The position numbers were made by a program, and so were the translations under genes. The notes beneath the pieces were generated by a model, which saw only the letters and a program-made list of their open reading frames with translations, searched no databases and was not told the DNA's origin. A DNA stretch of 64,000 nucleotides, from the NCBI RefSeq assembly GCF_022605165.1, contig NC_063070.1, positions 3,224,001-3,288,000 on the forward strand, in the 5' to 3' direction. Of this stretch, positions 9,894 to 22,339 are shown one piece after another (position 1 is the first letter of the stretch; each line of letters opens with the position of its first letter). Origin of the DNA: Purpureocillium takamizusanense (taxonomy: Eukaryota; Ascomycota; Sordariomycetes; Hypocreales; Ophiocordycipitaceae).

Positions 9894-11512
9894 TCACTGC
9901 TTGATCCTCGGCCCAATATCCGCAAAGAATCGGCAAGCCCGTTGCAGCCCCCAAGAAAGGTCCTCCATCTCTGTGCGACCACCCGTGTTGACCACAAGCC
10001 GGCCGCGCTCCGTCCATTCAGCAGAACCCTGCGCGCGATGTGTGTTGGGATTCAGAGTGCGGATGAAGCTCGACCAGTAGCCCTGCGCCACCGTGACGGC
10101 ATGCGCGTTGCTGCCACTGTAGCTTGCGGGCGCGCCCTTGGTATTCGAGGGCCCGAATATGGCGTGTACCTCGACGGTGTGCGGCACGCCCAGGCCCTGC
10201 GCAACCTGCTCCGGATCCTCCACGTTCCAGCGGTACGCCCACGACGACGACGAGTGCCGAGATGCGTACTGCTGGCTGATGTACAAGCCGGGACACGTGT
10301 ACCGCATCTGGCCGTAGGCGTCACTGACTTGCCTCCAGCGGCAGCCGATGTGAGGGCAGGTGTCGTTTGCGTTGGGATACAGCGCGTCGATGGTCTCGAG
10401 GTCGGATGGGGTAAGTAGAGGGAATTGATTGCGGAGGAACGTGTTCATCTCTGGCAGGGTCGTCGTGTCCCTTGGGGCAAAGCTCGTCCCGCCGTTTGTG
10501 TCGTCGCCGATGATAACCGGAACCCGTATAAAGTGCCCTTTCTTGTACGCGTCATATGGAAGCTCGGTGATAAAGTCGCCGTCAATGACTGGGTTCCACG
10601 CAAACAGTTGAGGGTCCTGCGCGCCGGGCAGAGGTTGCACGTTGACGTTGGCCTCCTGGAGCTCCTTGGTCGACTTGCTCCGCAGGCACTGCAGGCTGTC
10701 TTTGGTAGCGCAGCCAGCCCGCACTGCAAACCCGTCATACAGGTACTGCGATTCTCTCGTCGTCAGGACTGTCGAGAAAGACACCGACTCGGCAGCCGCC
10801 CCGACAAACAGGTCGTAGTCCCGTCCGCCGCCCCGCGTCAAGTGGTACGAGACGCTCGCCGCGCCCGCCGAGTCTCCACCGATAACGACGTGTTTTGGGT
10901 CGCCGCCAAACTTGGCAATGTGCTTCCGCACCCACTCCAGAGCCTTGACCTGATCCCAGAGCCCGTTGTTCGGCGTAGCACGGTTGCCATCAGTCAAGAA
11001 TCCGTAGGCGCCGACGCGGTAGTTGAATGTGACCACGATGAGGCCGTGGTCGCCGGCCGCAACCAGGCCGCCGCCGTTGTAGTTGCTGTTGCTATTGGAC
11101 ACGAAGCCACCGCCCTGGATGAAGACGAAGACGGGCAGTTTGGACTCTGCAGTTGCGTTGGATGGCGCATACACGTCGAGGAACAAGCAGTCCTCCGATT
11201 GCGCCTTGAACGTGTCGTCTGTCGGCGGCTGGTCCGTACCCAGGCAAATCAAGCCGTGCTGCCTGATGTAAGCGCGGGACTCGGCAGCGGGCCGCGGTCA
11301 CATACCTTGTTCGCCTGCTGAACTTTGCCTTCAACGATCGGGTCCGCTGGCTTGGTGAATCGAAGTCGCCCAACTGGCGGTGCAGCGTATCTGATGCCCA
11401 GCCATTGACTCACGCCGCCATTGTCTGTGCCTTGATACTTGGCGTACCCAAGGTCGACCAGTGGCTTGATGGCCGCGGCGACCGGAACAAGGATGAAGGC
11501 CGTCAGCTTCAT
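9894..11512 (-). CDS. Secreted type-B carboxylesterase / lipase
   Basis: Exons 11512-11306 and 11258-9894 (47-nt intron, GTATGT...GGCAG) give 523 residues. A signal peptide covers about residues 1-14 (MKLTAFILVPVAAA). The oxyanion-hole motif GGGF is at 118-121, the nucleophile elbow GGDSAG has Ser199, and the catalytic His is probably His429 in GVPHTVE. The SEDCLFLDVYAP motif at about 90 is the second hallmark of the carboxylesterase type B fold. The usual Glu of the triad would sit near residue 325, but the sequence there is DDTNGGT with no Glu. It probably hydrolyses extracellular esters or lipids; the exact substrate cannot be read. Confidence 0.92.
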
Positions 11513-12660
11513 GACGGCGCGATGGAGGCATGCACTAGCCAACCCACGGGTTGATGCTGCCTTCGAGCCGTGCTTTGTACTCGATCCATCTGCTGATCTC
11601 GGAGTTTGTTCTGGTTCCCGACGTTGCGGGGTCCGCGTGAGCACTGAGCAGCGAGGACCCTGGTCGGCGGGTGGTGGCGGGGTTATGAATGTCCGGTCTC
11701 CTTCTTCCCCAATCTGGCATGCAGGACGATGTTGAGTGGTCAGGCAGTCAGGCACCCCCACCCCCGCGTCCGGATGCAAAACGGGGCTACTATATCCATC
11801 CACCACGGTAAGATTAACATTATTAGGGAGAACTTATAAGACCGAGTAGCTGACGCAGTTTATTGTGAGTCCATTAGATCACTGCATTGATCGTCTCCGT
11901 CAAGGGATCATGTGCGCCAGTGATCTTGGAATTGGACTTGGAATGAGCACCAACGAATGTGGCAGGTAAACATGAAGACAACGCATACGTGCCGAAACTT
12001 CGAGGACGTGAGGATGTGGGTAGTGGCCCAGAAGATGTCTTCGAAGCAGCATTTTCTAAACGAGCTGACTTAACAAAAGTACTCCATGCACACAGTCAAC
12101 GCCGGGCCATGGACATATATCGCTATATTAGAGTAGGCGGTGAGTGCAATACACTAACCAGGTGAGGCCCGTTCACCAGGCGCGGGATTCCTCTGTTGGT
12201 GTTGGGCGCCATGGTAACGCACCTCTTCTCTTTTTGACTGCAGTTCCTTGTCTGCACTACTACCAAGTTACGTAAAAATTGAAAGTAACAGGATTTTTCC
12301 TTTTTTTAGTACAGTACCTGTCATCTCGGCCGATGTGAGCGACTGTACCAAAATTTTTGTGTGACCGCCTCCGCATTTCATTACCACCCTTTCTTCACCT
12401 TCGTTTGGAAAAGTCATTTTACTTTGGTTCGAGAGTATCACAACATTACAGCACCGGATGAAGGAATGCTCATCCTGGTTCAGTATGTCTGTCCCTATTG
12501 ACTTTGAAACGACCCCAAAGGCGTTCTTCGACATGCCACAGTAAGTCTGGAACAATTACCATGGGCTTCTACCACAAGAAATGCTGATCCGGTAGGTAGC
12601 ATTTCGTGGCTGCAAGCATGTGTCGACATATCCCGGACAGGCCATGTTCAGACTCTGATA
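11513..12660. other. Intergenic between carboxylesterase and ABC transporter remnant
   Basis: No gene recognised. The frame of the ABC transporter remnant is open back to at least about 12520 without a convincing start. A short ATG frame at 12486 ends in a GTAAGT donor-like site at 12541 and could be a lost first exon, but its peptide does not look like an ABC transporter N-terminus. Confidence 0.4.
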
Positions 12661-12696
12661 TTGCTCTCTTCATTGACGTGGATCGGCTTCCGTTCT

Positions 12697-15600
12697 ATGG
12701 TCTTCTACTCTAGAACCACGCCAGTTCTGGATGGAACCCGACGTGGCCGAATGACTTGCGAACTTCTTGGCCATGTATTCCGCGGCACAGCATTCTGTGA
12801 GGCTCTACTGCTCAAACGTCCTGACTACACCCATTACGAGAATGCGGTAGCTATAGGCTACATCTTTATTTTGGGACTCGTCAGGTCACGAGTGTACGGA
12901 GCGCATCGTGCACTACTCCTAAACCAAATCAACGGCATCTCGTTAGCTATTCTCGGATTGATGACGGTGACTGATGTTGTCCCGTCATTTGCTGTAGGAG
13001 CGACGAGCAAGCCTCGTGAGTTCACTGCTATTTTCTGTCTGCTTCTCTCACTCATCACGTCCGCGCTGGCACCTCGGGAGCGGGTGATTCCGGCCCTGTT
13101 ACCAAGCGGAGCACACCCTACAGAGTCAAAAGAAGATACGTGCAGCTGCTTGGATTACTGGTTCACTTTCGAACGCGTCAGTCCCCTGATCTCGAAGGGG
13201 TGGAAGAGGGAACTCTCAATGAACGACGTGGACGACCTTCCGTGGGAGTACACGCCACACCTTCTTTGCTCTCGATTTTTTGAGCTCCGCCGCAAACATA
13301 ACACCACGGGGAGAGCAGTCTTGGCTTTACTATGGAGCGATCTGTGTCTCGCCTCCCTGTTTTCTGCCTTGTTCTTCTCCGCAGAACTTGGGTCACCTCT
13401 TGCTCTTTACCAACTTCTCGAATACATCCGCGCTCCGTATAAGGCCAGATTTCAGCCATACGTCTGGCTTCTTGTCATGTTCGTCGCCAAAGTGGGTGGA
13501 TCCGTTGCCCAACAGCAAACTGCGTTCCAGTCAAATCGAGCCATGATAAAACTCAAGACTGCGCTTACAGCAGCGATCTATCATCAAACTTTGTCGTCGA
13601 AGGAATTGCAGCAAGGATTTCTTGATCCATCGAACGAATCCAACAGCAAGAAGTCCTCATCGGGGCAACTGACCAATCTCGTTTCGAGCGATATTACAAC
13701 AATCACCAATGCACGTGTGCTCATCATGGTCGTCTTTGGTGGTGCAGTTGGAAGCATTGTTGGGCTCGCGAGCCTCTTCCAGATCGTTGGTTGGCCTTGT
13801 TTGGTGGGAGTAGCCATCAGTCTCGGCAGCACTCCGCTGACGGCGTGGATTGTACGTCGTGTAGAAGCACACCAAGATATTTTGAGGGATGTCCAAGACT
13901 CTCGTATTTCGCTCGCTTCGGAGTACTTGGGGTCTATTAAGGCCATAAAACTGTTCGGATGGGAAGACACCGTCTCTGTCCGTTTGAACGAGGTCCGTGA
14001 GGGGGAACAGAGTCACCTTTGGACCATAGCCGTTCTCTCTGCGGCCATCACAGAGGCGGCGTATTGCATCCCGACGCTCTCTTTGCTTGCAATATTTTCT
14101 CTGTACACTTGCATCTTGCAGAAACCTCTTACGGCATCCGTTGCGTTCACGACGATAGGCTTGATGGAAATTATCCGGGACAATCTCATCGCGGCCGCAA
14201 CTATGGGGACGTGCTTGCCGAAAATGTTCGCCTCGTTAAGGAGGGTGAAAAGTTCTTCGCGACAACGACTCCACGGGAAGATTATCCCGTTGGCCCACTG
14301 AGCCTTCAGGGCGCGAGTATTCTGGCGTAACGACTCCGCCGACTTTCGGTTGCGCGACATTAGTATTGACTTCGTGCAGAATGGACTGAACGCTGTGACA
14401 GGAATGAGTGGAAGTGGCAAGTCCACGTTGCTGCTAGCGATTCTTGGTGAGACGACCAAAGAAGCCGGGGAGATCCGACGGCCAGGTAGCATGGCATATG
14501 CTTCTCAAAGACCGTGGCTACAGGCTCGGTCAATCCGCGAGAACATCATACTCCACAACGCGTACGATGAGGCTAGATATCAAGCCGTTTTAGAAGCTTG
14601 TTGCCTTGTACCTGACATCAGAGAGCTACCTCTTGGCGACATGACCAACGTAGGGGATAGCGGATTTGCACTTTCGGGTATGGCCTTTGTTGAAATGATA
14701 CCCCCGAACGTCGAATTAACGGCACCCTTTAGGTGGACAAAAGGCTCGGGTCGCCCTCGCCAGAGCATTCTATTCTGAAACGCTTCTGATTCTCCTCGAT
14801 GACATATTCTCAGTTCTCGACACCAAACATCCGTAGAGCTGTGGAACCTTACATTTTGCACCAACCTGCTCAAGGGCAGAACGATTGTATTAGTGACACA
14901 ACTCACCTGGATCTTGGCTGAAGCAGACAGAGTCATCGAGCTTCACAACGGGTCCGTCAAATCTGTTACTTCGCGAGGCTCTGTTGTCCGCAAGCCTCGT
15001 ATCGTGAACATGGTGCATCAGCAGGAATCTGTGGGCAAGGACAAAGTGCCCGCCTGCCCGGATCACCCAATAGAGACAGTCAATGATGCGCTCCATGACA
15101 ATAACGAAGACGGCGAGGATAGCGAGGTAGACGATGAAGTAACTTTGAGCAGCAGCTCTTCTCGCTTATCCTGTAAGTCCGGAACCTACTGAACAGCATC
15201 TGTGAGCTGATCCCGCTACTAGTCATCAGATACATTTGTCATTTTGGCGGACCTGCCACCATAATATTGACATTGCTCACTTTGGTCGTCTACAACGGCA
15301 CTGAAATGGCCACCAGCCTTTGGATGTCGTTGTGGGTAGACAGAGCGGACCAGGGCGGGCAGTCAGGCACCCCCATCTATCTTGGTGTCTACATCATTCT
15401 TGGTTTGTGTAGCACCATGACTGAGGGTTTGGCCTTGCTTTCCTTCACCCGTGGCTGCTGGGTCGCAGCGAATAGGCTTCACGCCAAGCTTGTGTCAGCA
15501 GTCTTGAACGCACCGCTATCGTGGTTCCAGGCAAATTCGATTGGGCGTATACTGAATCGCCTCTCTGGCGACATGAATGACTTGGACGAAAACATTGCCG

Positions 15601-17138
15601 AACGGCTTACGGAAGTTCTTGACCGAATCTTGAAAGTGATCATGTTGATGGGCACCATGGCGACAGTGATTCCTGCTTTCATACTTCCGGCAGCGATCCT
15701 GTCTCTCCTAGGAACCATGGTGGGAGAGATCTACAGTCGGGCTGTTGTTTTTGTCAAGCGGCTCACCATGTCCTGGCAATCTCCAATTATCGCCCAGTTT
15801 TGTGAGACTTTGGATGGTCTTGCAGTTGCTCGGGCGTGTCCCCAACAGGTCAAGTTCTTGACGGATTCGCTAGGCAACAGTCTCTACACCTCTGCAAAAG
15901 GGGCGGCCGCTCAGGTAGACTGCGCGCAATGGTTAAAATTCAGGATGAACCTCATCGCAGCTTTGATCCATGTCTCAGCAGGCGTCTTGGCTCTTCACCA
16001 GAAGAAAGGCATGCCAGCTGGCTTGGTTGCGTTCTCCTTGGCAAGGGCCTCGGAACTCAGCAGCTCTATACTTCGACTCGTCTTCTCAGTGAATGAGCTG
16101 AATCATGATATGCAAGCTGTAGGTTTATTATTGGCATCGATAATTGAATGCGCTCGGCCACTGACCTCGGCAGTTTCATCGCATTGAGGAGTATTGTAAC
16201 CTGCCATCGGAGGAAAGCGCAGCGGATAGCAACACGAAACACCCTGACGCTCTTCCGCGTGCGATACCACCGCACTGGCCAGAGTCTGGCGGCGTCACGT
16301 TCAGCAATGTGACAGCTCGGTATGATCTAAACGGACCTGATATTCTGAAAGATGTGACTGTGGCCTTTCATGCTGGTGAGCGAGTTGCCGTTGTAGGGAG
16401 AACTGGAAGCGGTAAAAGCACGGTATGACCCCTAGGCGTCAAACTGGCATTCATTGAAGCATCAGCTTATAGGTACAGCTTGTTCTTACCCTCCTTGGCT
16501 TCACACACATTGTGTCCGGAAAGGTACTCCTCGATGGTGTGGATATCACGACAGTACCGTGGAAGAGACTCCGTCAAGCAGTGGCATCGATTCCTCAAGA
16601 GGCCACCTTGTTTCAAGGAACCATATCATCCAACATGGACCCCACTGGAGACGTGCCCCAACATATAATCCAGCGTGCGTTGGACGCATGTGCTTCCGTT
16701 CCTGCGATGCAAGCCATGAACAAACCGGGCGCAGCCGATGCAGCATCGCACAACGGACTCCTTTCACCATCTACGGAAGTGGCTACGCGGGGAAGCAACT
16801 TTTCTCATGGACAGCGGCAGGTTCTGGCTCTATGTCGGGTCTTCGTACGAAATGCAAAGCTGGTTGTGCTTGACGAGGCAACGGCGAGCATGGACCCAGA
16901 AACAGACGCCAGTATACAGAGAATCTTGAGCGACCACGTCAGGAGTACATCCGACCGATGTCTCATGACGATTGCCCATCGCCTGGAAAGCATCATGGAC
17001 TACGACAAGGTTGTCGTCATGGGCGCAGGGCGAGTGCTCGAGGTTGGTAGCCCGCAAAGTCTTATCGGGCTGCGACGCGGGGCATTCTACGAGCTAGTTG
17101 TACATAGTAGAGAGGGAGGAGGCGGTGCGGTGCTTTGA
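12697..17138 (+). pseudogene. ABCC-type (MRP/YOR1-like) full ABC transporter, frameshifted
   Basis: All parts of an ABCC transporter are present in order: membrane domain 1 (12.9-14.2 kb), NBD1 with Walker A GMSGSGKST at 14.4 kb, linker, membrane domain 2 (15.2-16.1 kb), and NBD2 with Walker A GRTGSGKST, SHGQRQ signature and DEATASMD Walker B. Four introns splice cleanly: 14678-14732, 15173-15222, 16119-16173 and 16423-16472; the first restores the NBD1 signature LSGGQ. Three lesions remain: one base missing near 14248, one extra near 14319 (compensating), and one missing in the A-run at 14825-14827, which leads to TAG at 14834. The N-terminal membrane domain (TMD0) appears absent or unrecognisable, and 12697 is only the first ATG. 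Either a recent pseudogene or assembly errors; such pumps export drugs or conjugates. Confidence 0.8.
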
Positions 17139-17768
17139 CGCGTACTATAATTCCGCCTCGTAGGCATTTAACCCTGACCAGTCCGAAATCCTCGCCGCTT
17201 CTAGAAGCTCATGTCGCGTCGATTCGTCACCGCGACCACTATACGGCGAGATTCCGACGCCTCCATCATGGCGAAGCAGACTTTTGACGTAGGTTCGTCG
17301 GACTCGCCGCGTCGTGAAAATGTCAGCTCCTCCTAATTATAAGTGAGACGCCACCACCACGCGACGCCTAAAGACATAATTTGGTCTAGACGTTTTAAGG
17401 GTCCAGCAGTGGTGTCGGCGTGGGTCGCGCTCGAGGTGGGGTAACGAGGCGGCATCTCAATTTTTGACGCGGCTCGACCCACTTTGATCTGCGCTGCAAT
17501 CAGAGCTCGACATGCGCGCATTTGAACCCGAATAGGGTAAGGCACCGCGCGGCACGGCTGTTCAGGTAGGGTCGCGCATGAACTTGGTCTAAGTCGAGTA
17601 AACAGGTCGCAGAGCGGTATAAAAGGGATCACCCAGGACCGGCAGAAAGTATTGCAGGATGGCATCAGAACGGCACGAAATCACAAAAGCACACATCCAG
17701 CTTGTCATATACTCCGTCCCAACTCCGTTCCTTCAGCATAGTCTTTCCTCGCAGACATCGACGTCAAC
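17139..17768. other. Intergenic, promoter region of the second RTA1-like gene
   Basis: No coding content recognised. It contains the TATA element described separately, followed by a pyrimidine-rich stretch just before the start codon at 17769. Confidence 0.5.
17618..17625 (+). promoter_or_regulatory. TATA box of the RTA1-like gene
   Basis: TATAAAAG lies 144 bp upstream of the ATG at 17769, in the right orientation, and is the only strong match nearby. Spacing suits a transcription start roughly 80-110 bp before the ATG (inference). Confidence 0.5.
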
Positions 17769-18720
17769 ATGCCGCAACGCCCCGAAGATGGTAAGTTACT
17801 AACTTACTACCTAACAAGCGTGGGAGCAAGTGGCTAATTGCGTAGTCCCTGGCTACAGAGACCCCGACTTCCCGAACCCTGATGGCGACATGGACACCCC
17901 CATCATCATCTACGGGTACACGCCGTCTCTCGGCCTCGCCATCTTCGCCGTCATCTGGTTTCTGCTCTTTCTCGTCATTCATACTTTCCGGACCATCCGC
18001 TCTCGTAGCTGGTGGTTTATACCTTTCGTCATCGGCATCAGCTTCGAGATCGTCGGCTACATCGCTCGGTGCCTTTCCGCCAAAGTCGACCCTTACCACC
18101 TCATCTACTACATCCTGAATTACTTCTTCATCATCACGGCTCCCGTCTTGATGGCAGCAAGCATCTACACGATTCTCTACGTCCTTGTCATGCGCCTCGG
18201 GCGCAGTTACTCCCTTCTGCCCCCCAAGGTTATCCTGTGGTTCTTCATCGTCTCCGACGCTGTCGCCACCATTGTCCAAATCACGGGCGCATCCCTGGTT
18301 GGGCGGAGATCAGCGGCCCGACAAGACCCTACTGCGGCGAACAACATCCTCCTCGCTGGACTGGCCTACCAGGTCTTCGCCATGACTGTCTTTCTCGTCA
18401 TTGCAACCGCCTTCATTGCGCGGGCTCGCCACGCCATTCGCCAGAATGAGCTAACCGTTCCCGTCGCCGTGCTTGGCGTTACCACCATCTTGATCTACGT
18501 GCGAACGGTGTTTCGTCTGGCGGAAACAGGCGAGGGCCTCTTCGGTTCGCTTCAGAGCCATGAGATTTATTTCGCCATCCTCGAGGTTGTACCGGTGGCA
18601 ATCGCGGTGCTGTTGTTTGGTGTGTGGCACCCTGGAGAGCTCCGCAAGAGCAAAGCCAGTAAAGAGTCAGATGGCTCGGAATCATATATACCTCTCTCTG
18701 TTAGGGTCGGAAGTGTATAG
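17769..18720 (+). CDS. RTA1-like seven-transmembrane protein
   Basis: A tiny first exon (17769-17790, MPQRPED) is joined over a 55-nt intron (GTAAGT...CGTAG) to 17846-18720, giving 298 residues. The start is supported because the ATG and donor directly precede the conserved VPGYRDPDF segment. Seven hydrophobic segments follow: YTPSLGLAIFAV, FEIVGYIARCLS, ITAPVLMAASIYT, the IVSDAVATIVQ helix, LLAGLAYQVFAM, the YVRTVFRLAE motif and a final helix ending in FGVWHPGE. This is the RTA1 family order. Predicted plasma-membrane protein related to lipid translocators and resistance proteins; substrate unknown. It sits beside an ABC transporter remnant and an MFS gene, but no shared pathway is evident. 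Confidence 0.92.
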
Positions 18721-19184
18721 ATGTGGAGGCTTAGCCGTCGCTAGTAACGCAGATAGACAAGCACAGATTGCTTTTAGACAAGTCAATATCAAGTATCTAC
18801 CACTTACGCACCTTGGCACAGTGCAACAGAGATCAATGACCAAGAAGACTCAAAGTTGCTCACAGCCCCCGAGCTTACGAACTCATTAGCCAGCTACTAC
18901 AAGACGTGAATTCTGGTAGCATTCAAGTGAAGTATCAGCCCAACGACAGTATTTCCGTTGCCAGTCTGGCGAGACATACACATGTGGCCACAATGCGTGA
19001 TCTAACCTGAATCGCAGCTTCGTGACAAGAGGTATAGATAGCCCTACACCAAAATGTGCCAGACTAACCCGTATAGCTCGCGTCATATTTGTGTTGAACG
19101 CTACCATTCTCTCCCGCCCGTAATGTGCTTTAGGTTTGACGGTCACCTCGCCACACAGCAAATACAAGTCTATTAGATACAAGT
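18721..19184. other. Intergenic between convergent genes
   Basis: Holds the 3' flanks of the RTA1-like gene (+) and the MFS gene (-). Nothing else recognised. Confidence 0.5.
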
Positions 19185-20565
19185 CTATTTTCCGGCCATC
19201 CATCTTGCCACCATCAGTAGCCCAGCACCCAGTAGGAGGCATGATCCTGCCCAAGCTTGCACCCCAACGTACTCTCCGTCCGCCAGGGCGATGATTCTCC
19301 CCGCCAAGGGCGGGCCGGTGAGAGCCGCTACACCGACAATGGTGAAAACCATGCCTATTCTTGTGCCATTCTTGGTCGGGTCATGCGACAAACTCGCGAG
19401 AGTAGCAGGGAACAGGCCCTGGATTCCAGCTCCGAAAAAGCCATATATGGCTATCCACGCGTAGTCTGCCGCTACAGTCTCAATAGCTCTCCAAGCGAAC
19501 ATGCAGACTGCGGCCCCGAGTATGATGGGAATGAATACATTGATGGCTCCGAAGTGACGGTCGGCTAGGTACGCCGGGACAAGTCGGCCGGGGATGCCGA
19601 CGGCATTTAGGATCATCAGCATGGTAAAAGATGTCGTTTGTGGTGCTGCAAGACGATCAAGCGCGTATTTGCGAGCCTTTCAACGCGTTAGAATATATAA
19701 TTCCTTGGAATAGGAAAACGCTTTCGGCGTTCAAACTTACATAATAATACGCAAAGTGAGTAGCCCAAAGCGTACAGAACATGCTCAGAGCAAAGAGGGC
19801 GTATGTTGGTTCCCTGAAAGCGGCTAGTTCCAATAGCGGTCCAGACGTACGTGATGGTAGTATCGTCCTAGACACAAGTGTCAACGTGACAGATGTGATT
19901 AGCACCACCAAGCCCATGACCCGTACTGTCCAGCCAAAACCAACTCGCGTAAGCAGCTGCTGGGCAATGAGTGGGAAAACGACACCGCCAGTTGCGCCAC
20001 CACAGGCCGCTAGAGAGATGGCGATGGTGCGATTCTTGGAGAAGTATGTCGATATATTGGCGACAGAAGGCGCAAAGACGAGGCCGCAGCCCAAGCCCTG
20101 GCAAAGGCCTTGCGCTAGAAAGACCTGCCAGTACTGCGTCGAGACGCTCGTCCCGAATATGCCCATGAGCTGCAGCACGCAGCCGACCACCAGGACTAGG
20201 TGGTAATAGCCAGCGTCAAATGCCCGACCGGAAACCGTGCCCACTAGGAGTATGAGACATACTTGGACGCTTCCTATCCATGAGATGATGGGCGCTCCGA
20301 GCGACAGCATCTTTTCGTAGTGTGGTTGGAAGATTCCAAAGCTGATGACGTAACCCCATGTGTTGAAGACGATCAAATGTCCAGCAAAGACTTGCAGCCA
20401 AGCCGACAATCCACCATCTGGTGGTGATGCAAATTGTTGGCCGCGAGACGTGGCTGGCGAGGTACTGTCGACGCCTTCATTTAGCCGGCTTGTTGGTCCT
20501 GTTTGCGCGACACCGGTCGAGCTGTTGGTAGGGCTCTTCTCTTGTACATTGGGGATCTCTGACAT
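19185..20565 (-). CDS. MFS transporter, monocarboxylate-permease-like
   Basis: Exons 20565-19741 and 19676-19185 (64-nt intron GTAAGT...GAAAG) give 438 residues. A Ser/Thr-rich cytosolic N-terminus (about 45 residues) leads into PDGGLSAWLQVFAGHL, the signature start of fungal MCT-like MFS proteins, followed by about twelve membrane helices. The loop AFDAGYYHLVL and the motif QGLCQGLGCGLVFAP fit the same group (Mch/Esbp6-like). Members move monocarboxylates, riboflavin or secondary metabolites across the plasma membrane; the cargo here is unknown. No biosynthetic core enzyme is adjacent, so a role in a metabolite cluster is not supported. Confidence 0.9.
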
Positions 20566-22339
20566 GACAATGACCAGAATGTCGCATCCTGTACTTGATG
20601 GGCGAAATGGGTGAAATGAGGGCCAAAAATTAACGATTATCCGCTGCAGTCATCAACCACTCGGCTCGCCCATATATGAACGAGGGCTGCCGTATTCGCG
20701 ACGGCTGCTATATACAATCAAAACGACATTTTTCGGCTGTTCACTCCCCTTTCCGCAAATGATTATCAATCCGAGGCATCACCAGCATTTGTCATCAAGG
20801 AAAATGCAGCGGTCCACAAACGGTCACCCCGCGCGCTCGAATTTTCAGTGCAGAGGCTGTGTGGTTGATGGCCGTCATGGCGATGTGTACAGAAGGCGTC
20901 CGGTCCCATAGTCTGGGGAGTCACGACGCTCTCCGCCTGCCCAGAGGGAGGAAGATCGGTTGCGGTTAGACGATTCGACCCGTAGTCATGGATTCTGTGC
21001 GACGCCAGAGCGAATGATTCGAGCACTGCGGTCCGCTTCCAATTGATGCCCGGCCTAGACCACAAACTGTGGCTCGGCGAGGTTGCAATTGCGATTTCGG
21101 ATTGCCCTAAAGGGAAAGATGTTGCGCCTTGTACTATGTAATTGGTCAACTGGGGCGACGCCAGTGTGGGGAAGGTCCGACCACACAGCCTTATGCCACT
21201 TTTACTTTTAGGGAGAAGTAAGAACAAGGTTCACGCGTTCTTGGACGGGAAGAATCTCTCCGCGGCCAAGCCGTTTCCGCTACAAACCGGCCCCACCGTG
21301 ACGGAACGGCGACTCCAAGCCGGGAGCGCGAGTACCGGGAGCGAGTACCGGGAGCGAGTACTAACACTGCGCGATTCTTGGGCCGGCGAATTGGCCTACA
21401 ATTTCCTAATACAGCTTAGATAGCAAGGGTGGCGCTTGGAAGCGTATCGAGCTACGGCAAGGCACCGCCTCTTGACGTTGGCTGATTGATCCCCGGTCCT
21501 GCTGGCACAGCTTGAAATTCTTAACATGGCGTGTTTTTGGCGCCTGATAAAGCCCCTTTGAGCTCACACCGCAGTCGCGAGCACTGAATACTACCTTTTT
21601 ATGGCGATCATGACGGGCTCCGTCCACTTTCGCAGCACTTCGGCCCTGTACTTTGTACCAAACAAAGGTGACGGCGCGTCTCCCTGGCGGCGGCGTGCGA
21701 ATTGTTCCGGGATTGGCGGACGTGCGATAATTCCTCGGTGGCGGCACCGATGTTGGTTGAAGCGAGCTCTAGTACCAATACGACCAGACGGCATTGCCCG
21801 GTGGCCAAGGCAACTCATCATACTGTAGCGGCTGCTAGACAGTCCCTTTAATGCTTCGTTCTTTTCGGCTGCAAGGGTCCAGCCGCACTTTATATCTCCT
21901 CGACCATGGAGTTGCGGGTCGGATTTCTCCAATTGGATGGATGGACTGCTTTTCTGCAGAAAGAATTTTGGGGAGCAGGTCTGCTGTGAGACAGGGCTGA
22001 AAAGATCAACACGTGGCTTTGTTGGAGTGGCCGCGAAACCCCTTCCCTGAGACCCTAGACATCTGCACGGTCTGCCCCTGTAAAAAACAGGTGTAGCTGG
22101 CGCAAATGGTGCCCCGCATTGTATTTGTGGAGCAGTCACAGGCTAAGGCATGCGTATGCATCCAACTGTGATGCTGCTGATGATGATCCTAACTAGCTAC
22201 GTGGCACACATACGAGGAATAGGGGTCGGGCCCCGGCCCGACCACTGTTCCGGGCGCGGCTGGACCCACTGGTCTCAACAGTATTGATCGTATTCTCGTA
22301 GCTCTCCCGGCGTCGGGAATCCATTTCATTATATCACCC
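20566..22339. other. Divergent intergenic region between MFS gene and P450 gene
   Basis: About 1.8 kb with no recognised gene; open frames here lack recognisable motifs. It should contain both promoters, and one short tandem repeat is listed separately. Confidence 0.45.
21321..21361. repeat. Short 13-15 bp tandem repeat
   Basis: Three consecutive copies of CGGGAGCG(CG)AGTAC: one 15-bp copy (21321-21335) and two identical 13-bp copies (21336-21348 and 21349-21361). Confidence 0.8.

Noticed and set aside
14019..14330. Separate small gene overlapping the ABCC transporter
   Set aside because: The frame encodes the normal ABCC linker (FFATTTPREDYPVGPL) between two compensating frameshifts, so it is part of the transporter remnant.
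21591..22139. A 182-codon open frame on the - strand between the MFS and P450 genes
   Set aside because: Compositionally random, no motif, and many competing frames overlap it.
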